Below, piece by piece: positions 1-7,765 of a stretch of 35,555 bases of DNA. Below the pieces are notes generated by a model. That model saw only the letters and a program-made list of their open reading frames with translations, was not told the DNA's origin and did not search any database. The stretch comes from an uncultured Paracoccus sp. (lineage in GTDB: Bacteria; Pseudomonadota; Alphaproteobacteria; Rhodobacterales; Rhodobacteraceae): NCBI RefSeq assembly GCF_946221145.1, contig NZ_CAMIOH010000007.1, positions 1 to 35,555 on the forward strand, in the 5' to 3' direction. Made by a program: the position numbers and the translations under genes. Positions within the stretch are counted from its first letter, which is position 1. Every line of letters starts with the position of its first letter.

Positions 1-169
1 GGCAGGGTTTTTCCCAAAGGATCGGATGAGTCTTTGACCTGTCATGCGGCATGGCTAAGGATGATCCCGATTGGCCCCGTCCCCCGGTCCGAAGGGTCGG
101 GACGGGCGGGTCCGGGACCATGCCGACCGGCGGGCGATCCGCCGCGCGGCCTTATCACAGGGTGGACCA

Positions 170-1291
170 ATGACCAGACTTCATCGCCGCGGGCTTCTGA
201 AAGGTGCGGCTGCGACCGCCGGGCTGTCCTTGGCCGCGCCGCTGATCGCGCGGCCGGGTTTCGCGCAATCGGGCACGGTGAACATCTTCGCCTGGGCGGG
301 CTATCTGAACGACGACATTCTGGCGGCCTTTGAAAAGGCCACTGGAATCACGCCGAAATACACCCCCTATGCGACCAATGACGAATTGCTGAACCAGCTG
401 CGCGCCAATAACGGCGCGGGCTTCGACCTGATCTGGCCGACCGTGGACCGGGTGCCGAACTATGTCGAATTCGATCTGGTCCAGCCGCTGGACGAATCGA
501 AGATCGAGGTGGCGAAGGTTCTGCCCTCGGCCTGGGAAAATTCGACCGGGCTGGGCGCCGTGGTGGACGGCAAGCGTTACCAGGTGCCGACCGACTGGGG
601 CACCGAGGCGGTGGCCTTTGACCGCGACCAGATGCCGCTGGAATACGGGCAGGCGTCCTATGGCGACATCTGGGGCGAGGCCGCGGCGGGCAAGGCCACG
701 GTGCGCGCCCATTCGGCACTGGTCGGGCTGGGCCTGTGGCTGGAAGCCGAGGGCAAGCTGCCCCGTCCGCTGCTGGACGCCTTCAAGACGCCCGAGGCCC
801 AGATCGAGATCTTCGACGTGATCGTGGCCGAGGCGATCGCCCGCAAGGGCAACATCATCCAGTTCTGGAACAATGAGAACGAGGCCCAGGGCGCCTTCCG
901 CGTGAACGGCGCGGCCATCGGCCAGACCTGGGATTCGACCGCCGCCACCCTGGCCAAAGAGGGACTGCCGGTGGGCTTCATCGCCCCCAAGGAAGGCGCG
1001 CTGGCCTGGATGGAGGGGCTGTCGATCCCCAAGGGCGCGACCAATCTGGACGCCGCCTATGCCTTCATCAACTGGTTCCTGACGCCGGAAGCCGGGGCGA
1101 TGTATACCAACGCGACCTCGATCAATTCGACCGCCGTGGGGTCGGCGGATCTGCTGTCGGACGACGCCAAGGCGTTCTTCGCCGCCGCCTATCCGGGCGA
1201 TGCGTTGGACAAGCTGTGGTGGTGGCCGATCCAGGAAAGCTGGTATGTCACCAAGCGCAATGAATATCAGGACCGCTTCCTGTCGGCCTGA
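170..1291 (+). CDS. potD: Polyamine-type ABC transporter, periplasmic substrate-binding protein (PotD-like)
   Basis: Captures a small cationic substrate, probably putrescine or spermidine, in the periplasm and hands it to the permease encoded downstream. The 373-residue protein opens with a twin-arginine export signal (HRRGLLKG followed by a hydrophobic stretch and an Ala-rich cleavage region near residue 32). The mature part begins with the NIFAWAGYLND segment, typical of the PotD/PotF family. The start at 170 is chosen because it places the Tat motif at the N-terminus; an upstream in-frame start at 71 would bury it. The ribosome site is weak (GGTGG). potA, potB and potC follow in the same direction. 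The family also includes binding proteins for opines and other amines, so the exact substrate is inferred. Confidence 0.85.
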   Translation: MTRLHRRGLLKGAAATAGLSLAAPLIARPGFAQSGTVNIFAWAGYLNDDILAAFEKATGITPKYTPYATNDELLNQLRANNGAGFDLIWPTVDRVPNYVEFDLVQPLDESKIEVAKVLPSAWENSTGLGAVVDGKRYQVPTDWGTEAVAFDRDQMPLEYGQASYGDIWGEAAAGKATVRAHSALVGLGLWLEAEGKLPRPLLDAFKTPEAQIEIFDVIVAEAIARKGNIIQFWNNENEAQGAFRVNGAAIGQTWDSTAATLAKEGLPVGFIAPKEGALAWMEGLSIPKGATNLDAAYAFINWFLTPEAGAMYTNATSINSTAVGSADLLSDDAKAFFAAAYPGDALDKLWWWPIQESWYVTKRNEYQDRFLSA

Positions 1292-1300
1292 CACCTTACC

Positions 1301-1324
1301 GGGGCAGGGGCCAACCCCTGTCCC
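1301..1324 (+). terminator. Hairpin between potD and potA (attenuator or mRNA-stabilising stem)
   Basis: A 10-bp stem with one G:U pair (GGGGCAGGGG with CCCCTGTCCC) closes on a four-base loop, CCAA. It lies 9 bases after the potD stop and before potA. No U-run follows, so it is more likely a partial terminator or 3' stabiliser that keeps binding-protein mRNA in excess over the membrane components than a full stop. The stem is seen; the role is inferred. Confidence 0.6.
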
Positions 1325-1342
1325 TGACCACACGGGGGACAC

Positions 1343-2407
1343 ATGTCGCATTCGGTGCAGCTTGACGGAATCGGGATGCGGTTCGGCACGACGCAGGCGG
1401 TCAGCGGGGTGTCCTTCACGGTCCAGCCGGGCGAGTTCTTTTCGATCCTGGGGCCGTCCGGCTGCGGCAAGACCACCATCCTGCGGATGATCGCGGGCTT
1501 TCTGGAACCGACCGAGGGCCGGGTGCTGATCGGCGACCGGGACATGCGCGGGCTTGGCCCGAACCAGCGGCCGACCGCGATGATCTTTCAGTCGCTGGCG
1601 CTGTTCCCGCTGATGCCGGTCTGGGAAAACATCGCCTTCGGGCTGGAGGCGCGGGGCATGGCGCGGGCCGAACGCCGCACGCGCGCCGACGACCTGCTGC
1701 GCCTGATCGCACTGGACGGGTATGGCGACCGGATGCCCGGTGAATTGTCGGGCGGTCAGCGCCAGCGGGTCGCCATCGCCCGCGCCCTGGCCGTGGAACC
1801 GGGCGTGCTGCTGCTGGACGAACCGCTGTCGGCACTGGATCTGAAGCTGCGCCAGCACATGCGGGCCGAATTGCGCAGCCTTCAGAAACGCACCGGCGTC
1901 ACCTTCGTCTATATCACCCATGACCAGTCCGAGGCTTTGGCGATGTCCGACCGCGTGGCGGTGATGTCGGCGGGCCTGTTGCAACAGGTGGCAACGCCGC
2001 GCCAGCTTTACGACAATCCGGCCACGCCCTTCGTGGCCCGCTTCGTGGGCGAGACCAATGCCATCGCGGGCCGGGTCAGCGCCACCGGCGACGGGATGGC
2101 CCGCGTCGATACCGCGCTTGGCCCGCTGCATGGGCGGGCGCAGGGCAGGGTCGCCATCGGCCAGACCGCGACCCTCTATGTCCGCCCCGAGGCGCTGATG
2201 CCCGGCGTCGGCGCCAATACCCTGCGCGCCCGCGTCAGCCGCATGGATTTCGAGGGCGCCTTCGCCCTGATCCACGGCCAGTTTTCCGACGGCGCGGCGC
2301 TGACGGCGGCGGTGCCCTCGACCCGGCTGGCGGATGCGCCCGCGCCGGGGACCGAGGCCAGCTTCTTCTTTGCCCCCGAACATGCCGTGGTGCTGGCCGA
2401 TGCGTGA
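1343..2407 (+). CDS. potA: Polyamine-type ABC transporter ATP-binding protein (PotA-like)
   Basis: Hydrolyses ATP at the inner membrane to drive uptake through the PotB/PotC-like permeases. The 354-residue protein has Walker A GPSGCGKTT near residue 37, the signature LSGGQRQR, Walker B VLLLDEPLSALD and the H-loop TYITHD-type segment (here VYITHDQ). A C-terminal TOBE-like regulatory domain starts at about residue 240. This layout is standard for PotA and related CUT1/MOI ATPases. The 3' end overlaps the next gene by 8 bases, which implies translational coupling. Confidence 0.92.
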   Translation: MSHSVQLDGIGMRFGTTQAVSGVSFTVQPGEFFSILGPSGCGKTTILRMIAGFLEPTEGRVLIGDRDMRGLGPNQRPTAMIFQSLALFPLMPVWENIAFGLEARGMARAERRTRADDLLRLIALDGYGDRMPGELSGGQRQRVAIARALAVEPGVLLLDEPLSALDLKLRQHMRAELRSLQKRTGVTFVYITHDQSEALAMSDRVAVMSAGLLQQVATPRQLYDNPATPFVARFVGETNAIAGRVSATGDGMARVDTALGPLHGRAQGRVAIGQTATLYVRPEALMPGVGANTLRARVSRMDFEGAFALIHGQFSDGAALTAAVPSTRLADAPAPGTEASFFFAPEHAVVLADA

Positions 2408-3281
2408 TCTTTATGCGCGTTTCGGGCCGGGGCTGGCGACGATCTTCCTGTCGCTGGTTCTGGTCTGGCTGGCGGCGATGGTGCTGGCGCCGAACCTGAT
2501 GATGATCGACTATGCCCTGCGCCCGAACCTGCCGCCCGCGCAGGTCGGCGGGCCGCAGGATGTCTGGTCGCCGGACAATTTCCTGTATCTGGCGAAGGAA
2601 GGCGTGCATCGCGCGATCTTTTTCAAGACCGTCTGGGCCAGTGCCCTGGTCGCGGCGCTGACGCTGATCGTCTGCTATCCCATCGCCTTCTGGATGGCGC
2701 AGCGCGCGACGCCCGGTCAATTGTCCATCGCGCTGATGCTGGTCATCATCCCGTTCTTCATCAACGAGGTGCTGCGCACGCTGGCCTGGTTCATCCTGCT
2801 GGCCTATCGCGGGCCGCTGAACGCGGTGCTGCAAGGGATCGGCCTGATCGACGCGCCGATCCGCTGGCAGGGCGATGGCGGGGTGCTGGCGGGGATGGTC
2901 TATGCCTATATCCTGTTCATGCTGATGCCGATCTATAACGCCATCGAATCGCTGGACAAATCGCAGCTTGAAGCGGCGCGGGATCTGGGTTCGCCGACCT
3001 GGCGGACGCATTGGCGGATCGTCATTCCCCATGCCAAGGCGGGCATTGCCACCGGCTGCGTCTTCACCTTCATGCTGGCCGCCGGATCCTATGTCGCGCC
3101 CGCGCTGCTGGGCAGCCCCGGCAGCCGCTGGTTCACCGAGATCATCTATAACTGGTTCTTCGAGGGCGGCGACTGGAACCGGGGCGCGGCCTATGCGCTG
3201 ACGCTGCTGGTGCTGTGCCTTGCGGTGGTGCTGGTCACGCTGCGGCTGTTCCGGGTCAACCTGACGGATGTCGCGAAATGA
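2400..3281 (+). CDS. potB: Polyamine-type ABC transporter permease (PotB-like)
   Basis: First of two membrane subunits forming the import channel. The 293-residue protein has about six hydrophobic segments. The cytoplasmic EAA loop (EAARDLGSPTWRTHWRIVIP, about residue 200), which docks on the ATPase, is clear. The start at 2400 (MRDLYARFGP) is chosen over an in-frame start at 2334 because it directly precedes the first membrane segment and gives the usual short overlap with potA. The stop overlaps the potC start as ATGA. Confidence 0.9.
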   Translation: MRDLYARFGPGLATIFLSLVLVWLAAMVLAPNLMMIDYALRPNLPPAQVGGPQDVWSPDNFLYLAKEGVHRAIFFKTVWASALVAALTLIVCYPIAFWMAQRATPGQLSIALMLVIIPFFINEVLRTLAWFILLAYRGPLNAVLQGIGLIDAPIRWQGDGGVLAGMVYAYILFMLMPIYNAIESLDKSQLEAARDLGSPTWRTHWRIVIPHAKAGIATGCVFTFMLAAGSYVAPALLGSPGSRWFTEIIYNWFFEGGDWNRGAAYALTLLVLCLAVVLVTLRLFRVNLTDVAK

Positions 3282-4081
3282 CGGCGGACCGGATCTTTCG
3301 CGGGCTGTTCGTGCTGTATCTGCTGGCCTTCGTGGCCTATCTGTTCATGCCGCTGATCATCATGGGCGCCGCCGCCTTCAACACCAGCCGCTTTCCCACC
3401 GTGATCCCCTGGCAGGGCACCACGCTGGACTGGTTTTCGGCGATGTGGGCGGATGCGGCGATGTGGCGGGCGCTGTGGACCTCGGCCATCGTGGCGGTCT
3501 GCGTGGTGGGGGTGGCGCTGCCGGTGGGGACCGCCGCCGCATTGGTGCTGACCACGCTGCACGCGCGGGCGCGCAGTTTCGCCTATGCGGTGATGGTGTC
3601 GCCCTTGCTGACGCCGGGGGTGGTGATCGGGATTTCGACGCTGATCCTGTGGCGGCAGGTGGGCGTGGGTGGCGGCATCGCGCTGATCGTGGTGGCGCAG
3701 ACGACCTTCATCATCTGCTATGTGATGCTGATGGTGATGGCCCGCCTGCAACGCTTCGACCGCACGCAAGAGGACGCCGCCCTGGGCCTTGGCGCGTCGC
3801 GGCTGATGGTGTTCCGCCGGGTGCTGCTGCCGTTCCTGCGGCCCGCGCTGCTGGCGTCAGGCGGGCTGGCGGTGCTGCAATCGGTCGAGAATTACAACAC
3901 CACGCTGTTCGTGCGCGGCTTCGAAACGCCGCTGACCGTGTTCATCGCCACCAAGGTCCGCACCGGCCTGACCCCTGCCGTCAACGCCCTGGCCCTGGTC
4001 ATCATCGCCGTGACGGTGCTGGGCGCGGTGGCATACGAAATCGCCCGGCGCAGGCAGGTCAGCGCGCGTCCGCGTTCCTGA
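3278..4081 (+). CDS. potC: Polyamine-type ABC transporter permease (PotC-like)
   Basis: Second membrane subunit of the importer, 267 residues. A hydrophobic N-terminus (IFRGLFVLYLLAFVAYLF) is followed by five further likely membrane segments and an EAA loop (EDAALGLGASRLMVFRRVLLP). The start is fixed by the ATGA overlap with potB. The last 23 bases overlap the end of the convergently transcribed LysR gene, so the two operons share 3' sequence with no space for a terminator between them. Confidence 0.9.
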   Translation: MTADRIFRGLFVLYLLAFVAYLFMPLIIMGAAAFNTSRFPTVIPWQGTTLDWFSAMWADAAMWRALWTSAIVAVCVVGVALPVGTAAALVLTTLHARARSFAYAVMVSPLLTPGVVIGISTLILWRQVGVGGGIALIVVAQTTFIICYVMLMVMARLQRFDRTQEDAALGLGASRLMVFRRVLLPFLRPALLASGGLAVLQSVENYNTTLFVRGFETPLTVFIATKVRTGLTPAVNALALVIIAVTVLGAVAYEIARRRQVSARPRS

Positions 4082-5003
4082 TCGGGCTGCGCGACATCTG
4101 CGCCACCGCGTCGCGCAACCGCTTGGCCAGCGGCGACAGCGGGCGGCGTTTCAGGTCCAGCAGGAAATAGGGCGATACGCGGATCGGCTGCGGGGTCGGG
4201 ATGATGGTGAAACCGGCCCTGACCGGCGGGCGGATCAGCAGTTCCGCGACCTCTTGCGAGACGGGGGTGATCGCGTTCGATTGCGCCAGATAGGCGATGG
4301 TCAGCAGCAGCGACGGGCTGTTGACGATGTTTTCGGGTTCCGACAGGCCAACGCCCGCAAAGGCCGCCAGCGTGGCCTCGCGGATCGGTGCGCCGCGTTG
4401 CTGCATGATCCATTCCTGGCCCACCAGTTCGGTCAATGTCACAAGCCTCGCGCGGGCCAGCGGATGATCGGCCCGCGCCATCAGCGCCGCCGTTTCATCG
4501 GCCATCGGCAGGATGTTGAAGCTGTCGCTGTCGAATTCGGGCAGGATCCGGCCCAGCACGAAATCCATCTCTCCGGCGGCAAGCTGCATCAGCAGGTCGC
4601 GCGACGGCATCACGTCCACGGTGATGTCGGCCTGCGGGCTTTCCTGCTTGATCCGGCGGATCGCGCTGACCAGGTAACTGATCGCCGGACCCGTCACCGC
4701 CCCCACCCGCACCGACCCGGCATAGCCGCCGCGCAGGGCGCGCACATCGGCCTCGATGCTGGCCATTTCGCGCAGGATCACGCGGGCGCGGCGCAGGACG
4801 GCGGTGCCGATCTCGGTCGGCTCCATCCCCTTGGGCTGGCGGTGAAACAGCGGCGCGCCGATCTGGCGTTCCGATTCCGCCAGCATCCGGGACGCGGCGG
4901 GCTGGGTCATCGCCAGGGACTCGGCCGCCATCTGCAACTGGCCGTGCAGCGCGACTTCGTGGATCAGGCGCAACTGGGCGGGCTTGAGGATGCGCATTGC
5001 CAT
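4059..5003 (-). CDS. gbpR: LysR-family transcriptional regulator, GbpR type, of the sugar operon
   Basis: Probable sugar-responsive regulator of the divergent chvE operon. The 314-residue protein has the LysR winged helix-turn-helix at residues 8-65 (MAAESLAMTQPAASRMLAES) and a ligand-binding domain behind it. In Agrobacterium and Azospirillum, GbpR homologues lie beside chvE and control it in response to arabinose, galactose or fucose. The same arrangement here supports the name, although the ligand is not shown. Two near-adjacent ATG codons are possible starts (5003 and 4997); neither has a strong ribosome site. The start lies inside an inverted repeat that could be its own operator. Confidence 0.82.
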   Translation of the reverse strand: MAMRILKPAQLRLIHEVALHGQLQMAAESLAMTQPAASRMLAESERQIGAPLFHRQPKGMEPTEIGTAVLRRARVILREMASIEADVRALRGGYAGSVRVGAVTGPAISYLVSAIRRIKQESPQADITVDVMPSRDLLMQLAAGEMDFVLGRILPEFDSDSFNILPMADETAALMARADHPLARARLVTLTELVGQEWIMQQRGAPIREATLAAFAGVGLSEPENIVNSPSLLLTIAYLAQSNAITPVSQEVAELLIRPPVRAGFTIIPTPQPIRVSPYFLLDLKRRPLSPLAKRLRDAVAQMSRSPIRNADAR

Positions 5004-5050
5004 ATCAGTTCCGGTATGCAGATCGCTGATATTCTCATTTTACCGGCATG
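5002..5050. promoter_or_regulatory. gbpR-chvE intergenic operator candidate
   Basis: An inverted repeat, ATATCAG (5002-5008) and CTGATAT (5026-5032), is separated by 17 bases and touches the gbpR start codon. A second pair, CCGGTA (5011-5016) and TACCGG (5041-5046), interleaves with it. CCGGTATG (5011) and CCGGCATG (5043) also form an imperfect direct repeat spaced 32 bases apart, about three helical turns. Nested dyads are what LysR regulators use at divergent promoters. I cannot place a convincing -10 box. The repeats are seen; the regulator assignment is inferred. Confidence 0.5.
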
Positions 5051-5119
5051 AAGGCCCTGCGCTACATCTTTCTCACCGGAGGAGGCGTGGCCGATGTGCC
5101 GCGCAAGGGGAGGATACAC

Positions 5120-6175
5120 ATGAAGTTCAGAACCGCCGCGATCGCGCTGGCGATCGGAGTCTCGTGGCTGGCGACCGGCGCCATGGCCGAAACCATCGGC
5201 ATCGCCATGCCGACGAAATCGTCGGCCCGCTGGATCGACGACGGCAACAATATGGTCAAGCAGTTGCAGGAAGCGGGCTATGACACCGACCTGCAATATG
5301 CCGAGGACGACATCCCGAACCAGCTTGCCCAGGTCGAGAACATGATCACCAAGGGCGTCAGCGTCCTGGTGATCGCGGCCATCGACGGCACCACCCTGTC
5401 GAACGCGCTGGAAAACGCCGCCGCGGCCGACATCAAGGTGATCGCCTATGACCGGTTGATCCGAGGGTCGGAACATGTCGATTATTACGCGACCTTCGAC
5501 AACTTCAAGGTCGGCGTCCAGCAGGCCACCACGCTGGTGGACGGGCTGAAGGAACGCTTTCCGGACGTGAAGCCCTGGAACGTCGAACTGTTCGGCGGCA
5601 GCCCCGACGACAACAACGCCTTCTTCTTCTATGACGGCGCGATGTCGGTGATCCAGCCGCTGATCGACGATGGCTCCATCGTGATCGGGTCGGGCCAGAC
5701 CGGCATGGAAAAGGTCGGCACGCTGCGCTGGGATCCGGCAGTGGCGCAGGCGCGGATGGACAACCTGCTGTCCTCGAATTACGGCGACAAGCCGGTGCAT
5801 GGGGTGCTGTCGCCCTATGACGGGCTGTCGATCGGCATCCTGTCGTCGCTGAAGGGCGTGGGCTATGGGTCGGGCGACATGCAGATGCCCATCGTCACCG
5901 GCCAGGACGCCGAGGTCCAGTCGGTGAAATCCATCGAGGCCGACGAGCAGTATTCGACCATCTTCAAGGACACCCGCGAACTGGCCAAGGTCACCGTGGG
6001 CATGGTCGATGCCGTCCTGAAAGGGACCGAGCCGCAGATCAACGACACCGAAACCTATGACAACGGCGTCAAGGTCGTGCCGTCCTATCTGCTGGAACCG
6101 CTGCCGGTCACCAAGGCGAACTGGAAACAGGTGCTGGTCGATTCCGGTTATTACACCGAAGACCAGTTGAAGTGA
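5120..6175 (+). CDS. chvE: Multiple-sugar periplasmic binding protein ChvE
   Basis: Binds aldoses in the periplasm for the GguAB importer; family members bind arabinose, galactose, glucose and fucose. The 351-residue precursor has a Sec signal ending in ATGAMA (cleavage near residue 23). The mature part starts ETIGIAMPTKSSARW, matching Agrobacterium ChvE. The start at 5120 is set by the signal peptide and by a strong site, GGGGAGGA. A second strong purine box, GGAGGAGG at 5078-5085, lies upstream with in-frame GTG codons (5087, 5096), so a longer N-terminus or a ribosome standby site is possible. First gene of the sugar operon. Confidence 0.92.
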   Translation: MKFRTAAIALAIGVSWLATGAMAETIGIAMPTKSSARWIDDGNNMVKQLQEAGYDTDLQYAEDDIPNQLAQVENMITKGVSVLVIAAIDGTTLSNALENAAAADIKVIAYDRLIRGSEHVDYYATFDNFKVGVQQATTLVDGLKERFPDVKPWNVELFGGSPDDNNAFFFYDGAMSVIQPLIDDGSIVIGSGQTGMEKVGTLRWDPAVAQARMDNLLSSNYGDKPVHGVLSPYDGLSIGILSSLKGVGYGSGDMQMPIVTGQDAEVQSVKSIEADEQYSTIFKDTRELAKVTVGMVDAVLKGTEPQINDTETYDNGVKVVPSYLLEPLPVTKANWKQVLVDSGYYTEDQLK

Positions 6176-6181
6176 CGCCTG

Positions 6182-6209
6182 CGCGGCCCCGGTTCGCGCC
6201 GGGGCCGCG
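6182..6209 (+). terminator. Hairpin between chvE and gguA
   Basis: A perfect 11-bp GC stem (CGCGGCCCCGG with CCGGGGCCGCG) closes on TTCGCG, 6 bases after the chvE stop. There is no U-run. As in other sugar-import operons, it probably stabilises chvE mRNA or partly terminates transcription, so that the binding protein exceeds the ATPase and permease. The stem is seen; the function is inferred. Confidence 0.65.
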
Positions 6210-6232
6210 TTCCAAAAGGGGGGAGGAACGCG

Positions 6233-7765
6233 ATGACGGCCATCCTGGAGATGCAGGGCATCACCAAGACGTTTCCCGGCGTGCGTGCGCTGAGCAACGT
6301 GAACCTGTCGGTGCAGGACGGCGAAATCCACGCCATCTGCGGCGAAAACGGCGCGGGCAAATCGACGCTGATGAAGGTGCTGTCGGGCGTCTATCCCCAT
6401 GGCAGCTATGAGGGCGAGATCCTTTATGACGGCAAGCCCGCCCGCTTTCGCGACATCCGCGACAGCGAACATGCGGGCATCGTCATCATCCATCAGGAAC
6501 TGGCCTTGGTGCCGTTGCTGTCGGTGGCCGAGAACCTGTTCCTGGGCAACGAGGTCGCGACCGGCGGCGTCATCAACTGGCCCCTGGCCTATCAGAAGAC
6601 CGAAACCCTGTTGCGCAAGGTCGGGCTGACCGAGGCGCCGACCACCAAGGTCGAGAAGCTGGGCGTCGGCAAGCAGCAACTGGTGGAAATCGCCAAGGCA
6701 TTGGCCAAGAACGTGCGCCTGCTGATCCTGGACGAACCCACCGCCGCGCTTCAGGAAAACGACAGCCAGAAGCTCTTGGACCTGATGCTGGAACTGAAGG
6801 GCCAGGGCGTCACCCAGATCATCATCAGCCACAAGCTGAACGAGATCCGCCGCGTTGCCGACCGCGTGACGGTGATCCGCGACGGATCCACCGTGTCCAC
6901 CCTGGACCGCAGCGAGATCAGCGAGGACCGGATCATCCGCGACATGGTGGGCCGCGACATGGCCAACCGCTATCCCGACCGGACGCCGCGGATCGGCGAG
7001 ATGCTGATGGAGGTGCGGAACTGGTCGGTGATGCACCCCGACCAGCCCCGCCGGGTGATCCGCAACCTGTCCATGTCGGTGCGCAAGGGCGAGATCGTCG
7101 GCATCGCCGGCCTGATGGGGTCGGGGCGCACCGAATTCGCCATGAGCCTGTTCGGCCGCAGTTATGGCCGCGACATCCAGGGCGAAGTGACCCTGGCGGG
7201 CGCCGCGCCCGACCTGTCCACCGTGTCGCGCGCCATCGACGCGGGTCTGGCTTACGTCACCGAGGATCGCAAGGCCCTGGGCCTGATCCTGGACGAGCCG
7301 ATCCTGCGCAACATATCCCTGGCGAACCTGGAAGGCATCGCCAAGGGCGCGGTGCTGTCGCGGGGCCGCGAACAGCAGGTGGCGGAACGATACCGCAAGG
7401 CGATGAACATCCGCACCCCGTCGGTGTTCCAGCGGGTCGTGAACCTGTCGGGCGGCAACCAGCAAAAGGTCGTGCTGTCCAAATGGCTGTTCACCGATCC
7501 CAAGGTGCTGATCCTGGACGAACCGACGCGCGGCATCGACGTGGGCGCCAAGTTCGAGATCTACAACATCATGAACGACCTGGCCGCCCAGGGGCATGGC
7601 GTCATCATGATCAGTTCGGAAATGCCCGAACTGCTGGGCATGTGCGACCGCATCTATGTCATGAACGAGGGCCGGATCGCCGGTGAACTGTCCCAGGCCC
7701 AGGCCAGCCAGGAGCGCATCATGGCGCTGATCCTGCAAGACGGAATGAAGGGAGAGGCCGCATGA
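6233..7765 (+). CDS. gguA: Sugar ABC transporter ATPase GguA (tandem ABC domains)
   Basis: Powers sugar uptake with GguB and ChvE. The 510-residue protein contains two ABC domains. The first has an intact Walker A (GENGAGKST, about residue 39) and Walker B (LLILDEPTAAL) but an atypical signature (LGVGKQQ). The second has a degenerate Walker A (GLMGSGRTE, lacking the lysine) with a canonical signature LSGGNQQK and Walker B VLILDEPTRGID. This complementary degeneracy is normal for the RbsA/AraG/MglA class, not a defect. A strong GGGGGGAGGAA ribosome site precedes the ATG. The stop overlaps gguB as ATGA. Confidence 0.93.
   Translation: MTAILEMQGITKTFPGVRALSNVNLSVQDGEIHAICGENGAGKSTLMKVLSGVYPHGSYEGEILYDGKPARFRDIRDSEHAGIVIIHQELALVPLLSVAENLFLGNEVATGGVINWPLAYQKTETLLRKVGLTEAPTTKVEKLGVGKQQLVEIAKALAKNVRLLILDEPTAALQENDSQKLLDLMLELKGQGVTQIIISHKLNEIRRVADRVTVIRDGSTVSTLDRSEISEDRIIRDMVGRDMANRYPDRTPRIGEMLMEVRNWSVMHPDQPRRVIRNLSMSVRKGEIVGIAGLMGSGRTEFAMSLFGRSYGRDIQGEVTLAGAAPDLSTVSRAIDAGLAYVTEDRKALGLILDEPILRNISLANLEGIAKGAVLSRGREQQVAERYRKAMNIRTPSVFQRVVNLSGGNQQKVVLSKWLFTDPKVLILDEPTRGIDVGAKFEIYNIMNDLAAQGHGVIMISSEMPELLGMCDRIYVMNEGRIAGELSQAQASQERIMALILQDGMKGEAA

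Noticed and set aside
43..53. Palindrome CATGCGGCATG with a possible TTGACC (34-39) upstream of potD
   Set aside because: Short palindrome and poor -10; not strong enough to call a promoter or operator, although potD must have a promoter in or before 1-169.
155..2383. Long open frame on the minus strand (742 codons) opposite potD-potA
   Set aside because: Composition is Arg/His/Gln/Gly-rich with no motifs, and it lies wholly opposite genes with clear family motifs. It is a shadow of third-position GC bias.
4964..7738. 924-codon open frame on the minus strand opposite chvE-gguA
   Set aside because: Same shadow composition (His, Gln and Asp excess) and no recognisable domain; the plus-strand genes are certain.
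6233..7765. Degenerate Walker A in the second half of GguA as a sign of a broken gene
   Set aside because: This degeneracy is normal in the two-domain sugar ATPases; the frame is intact and full length.
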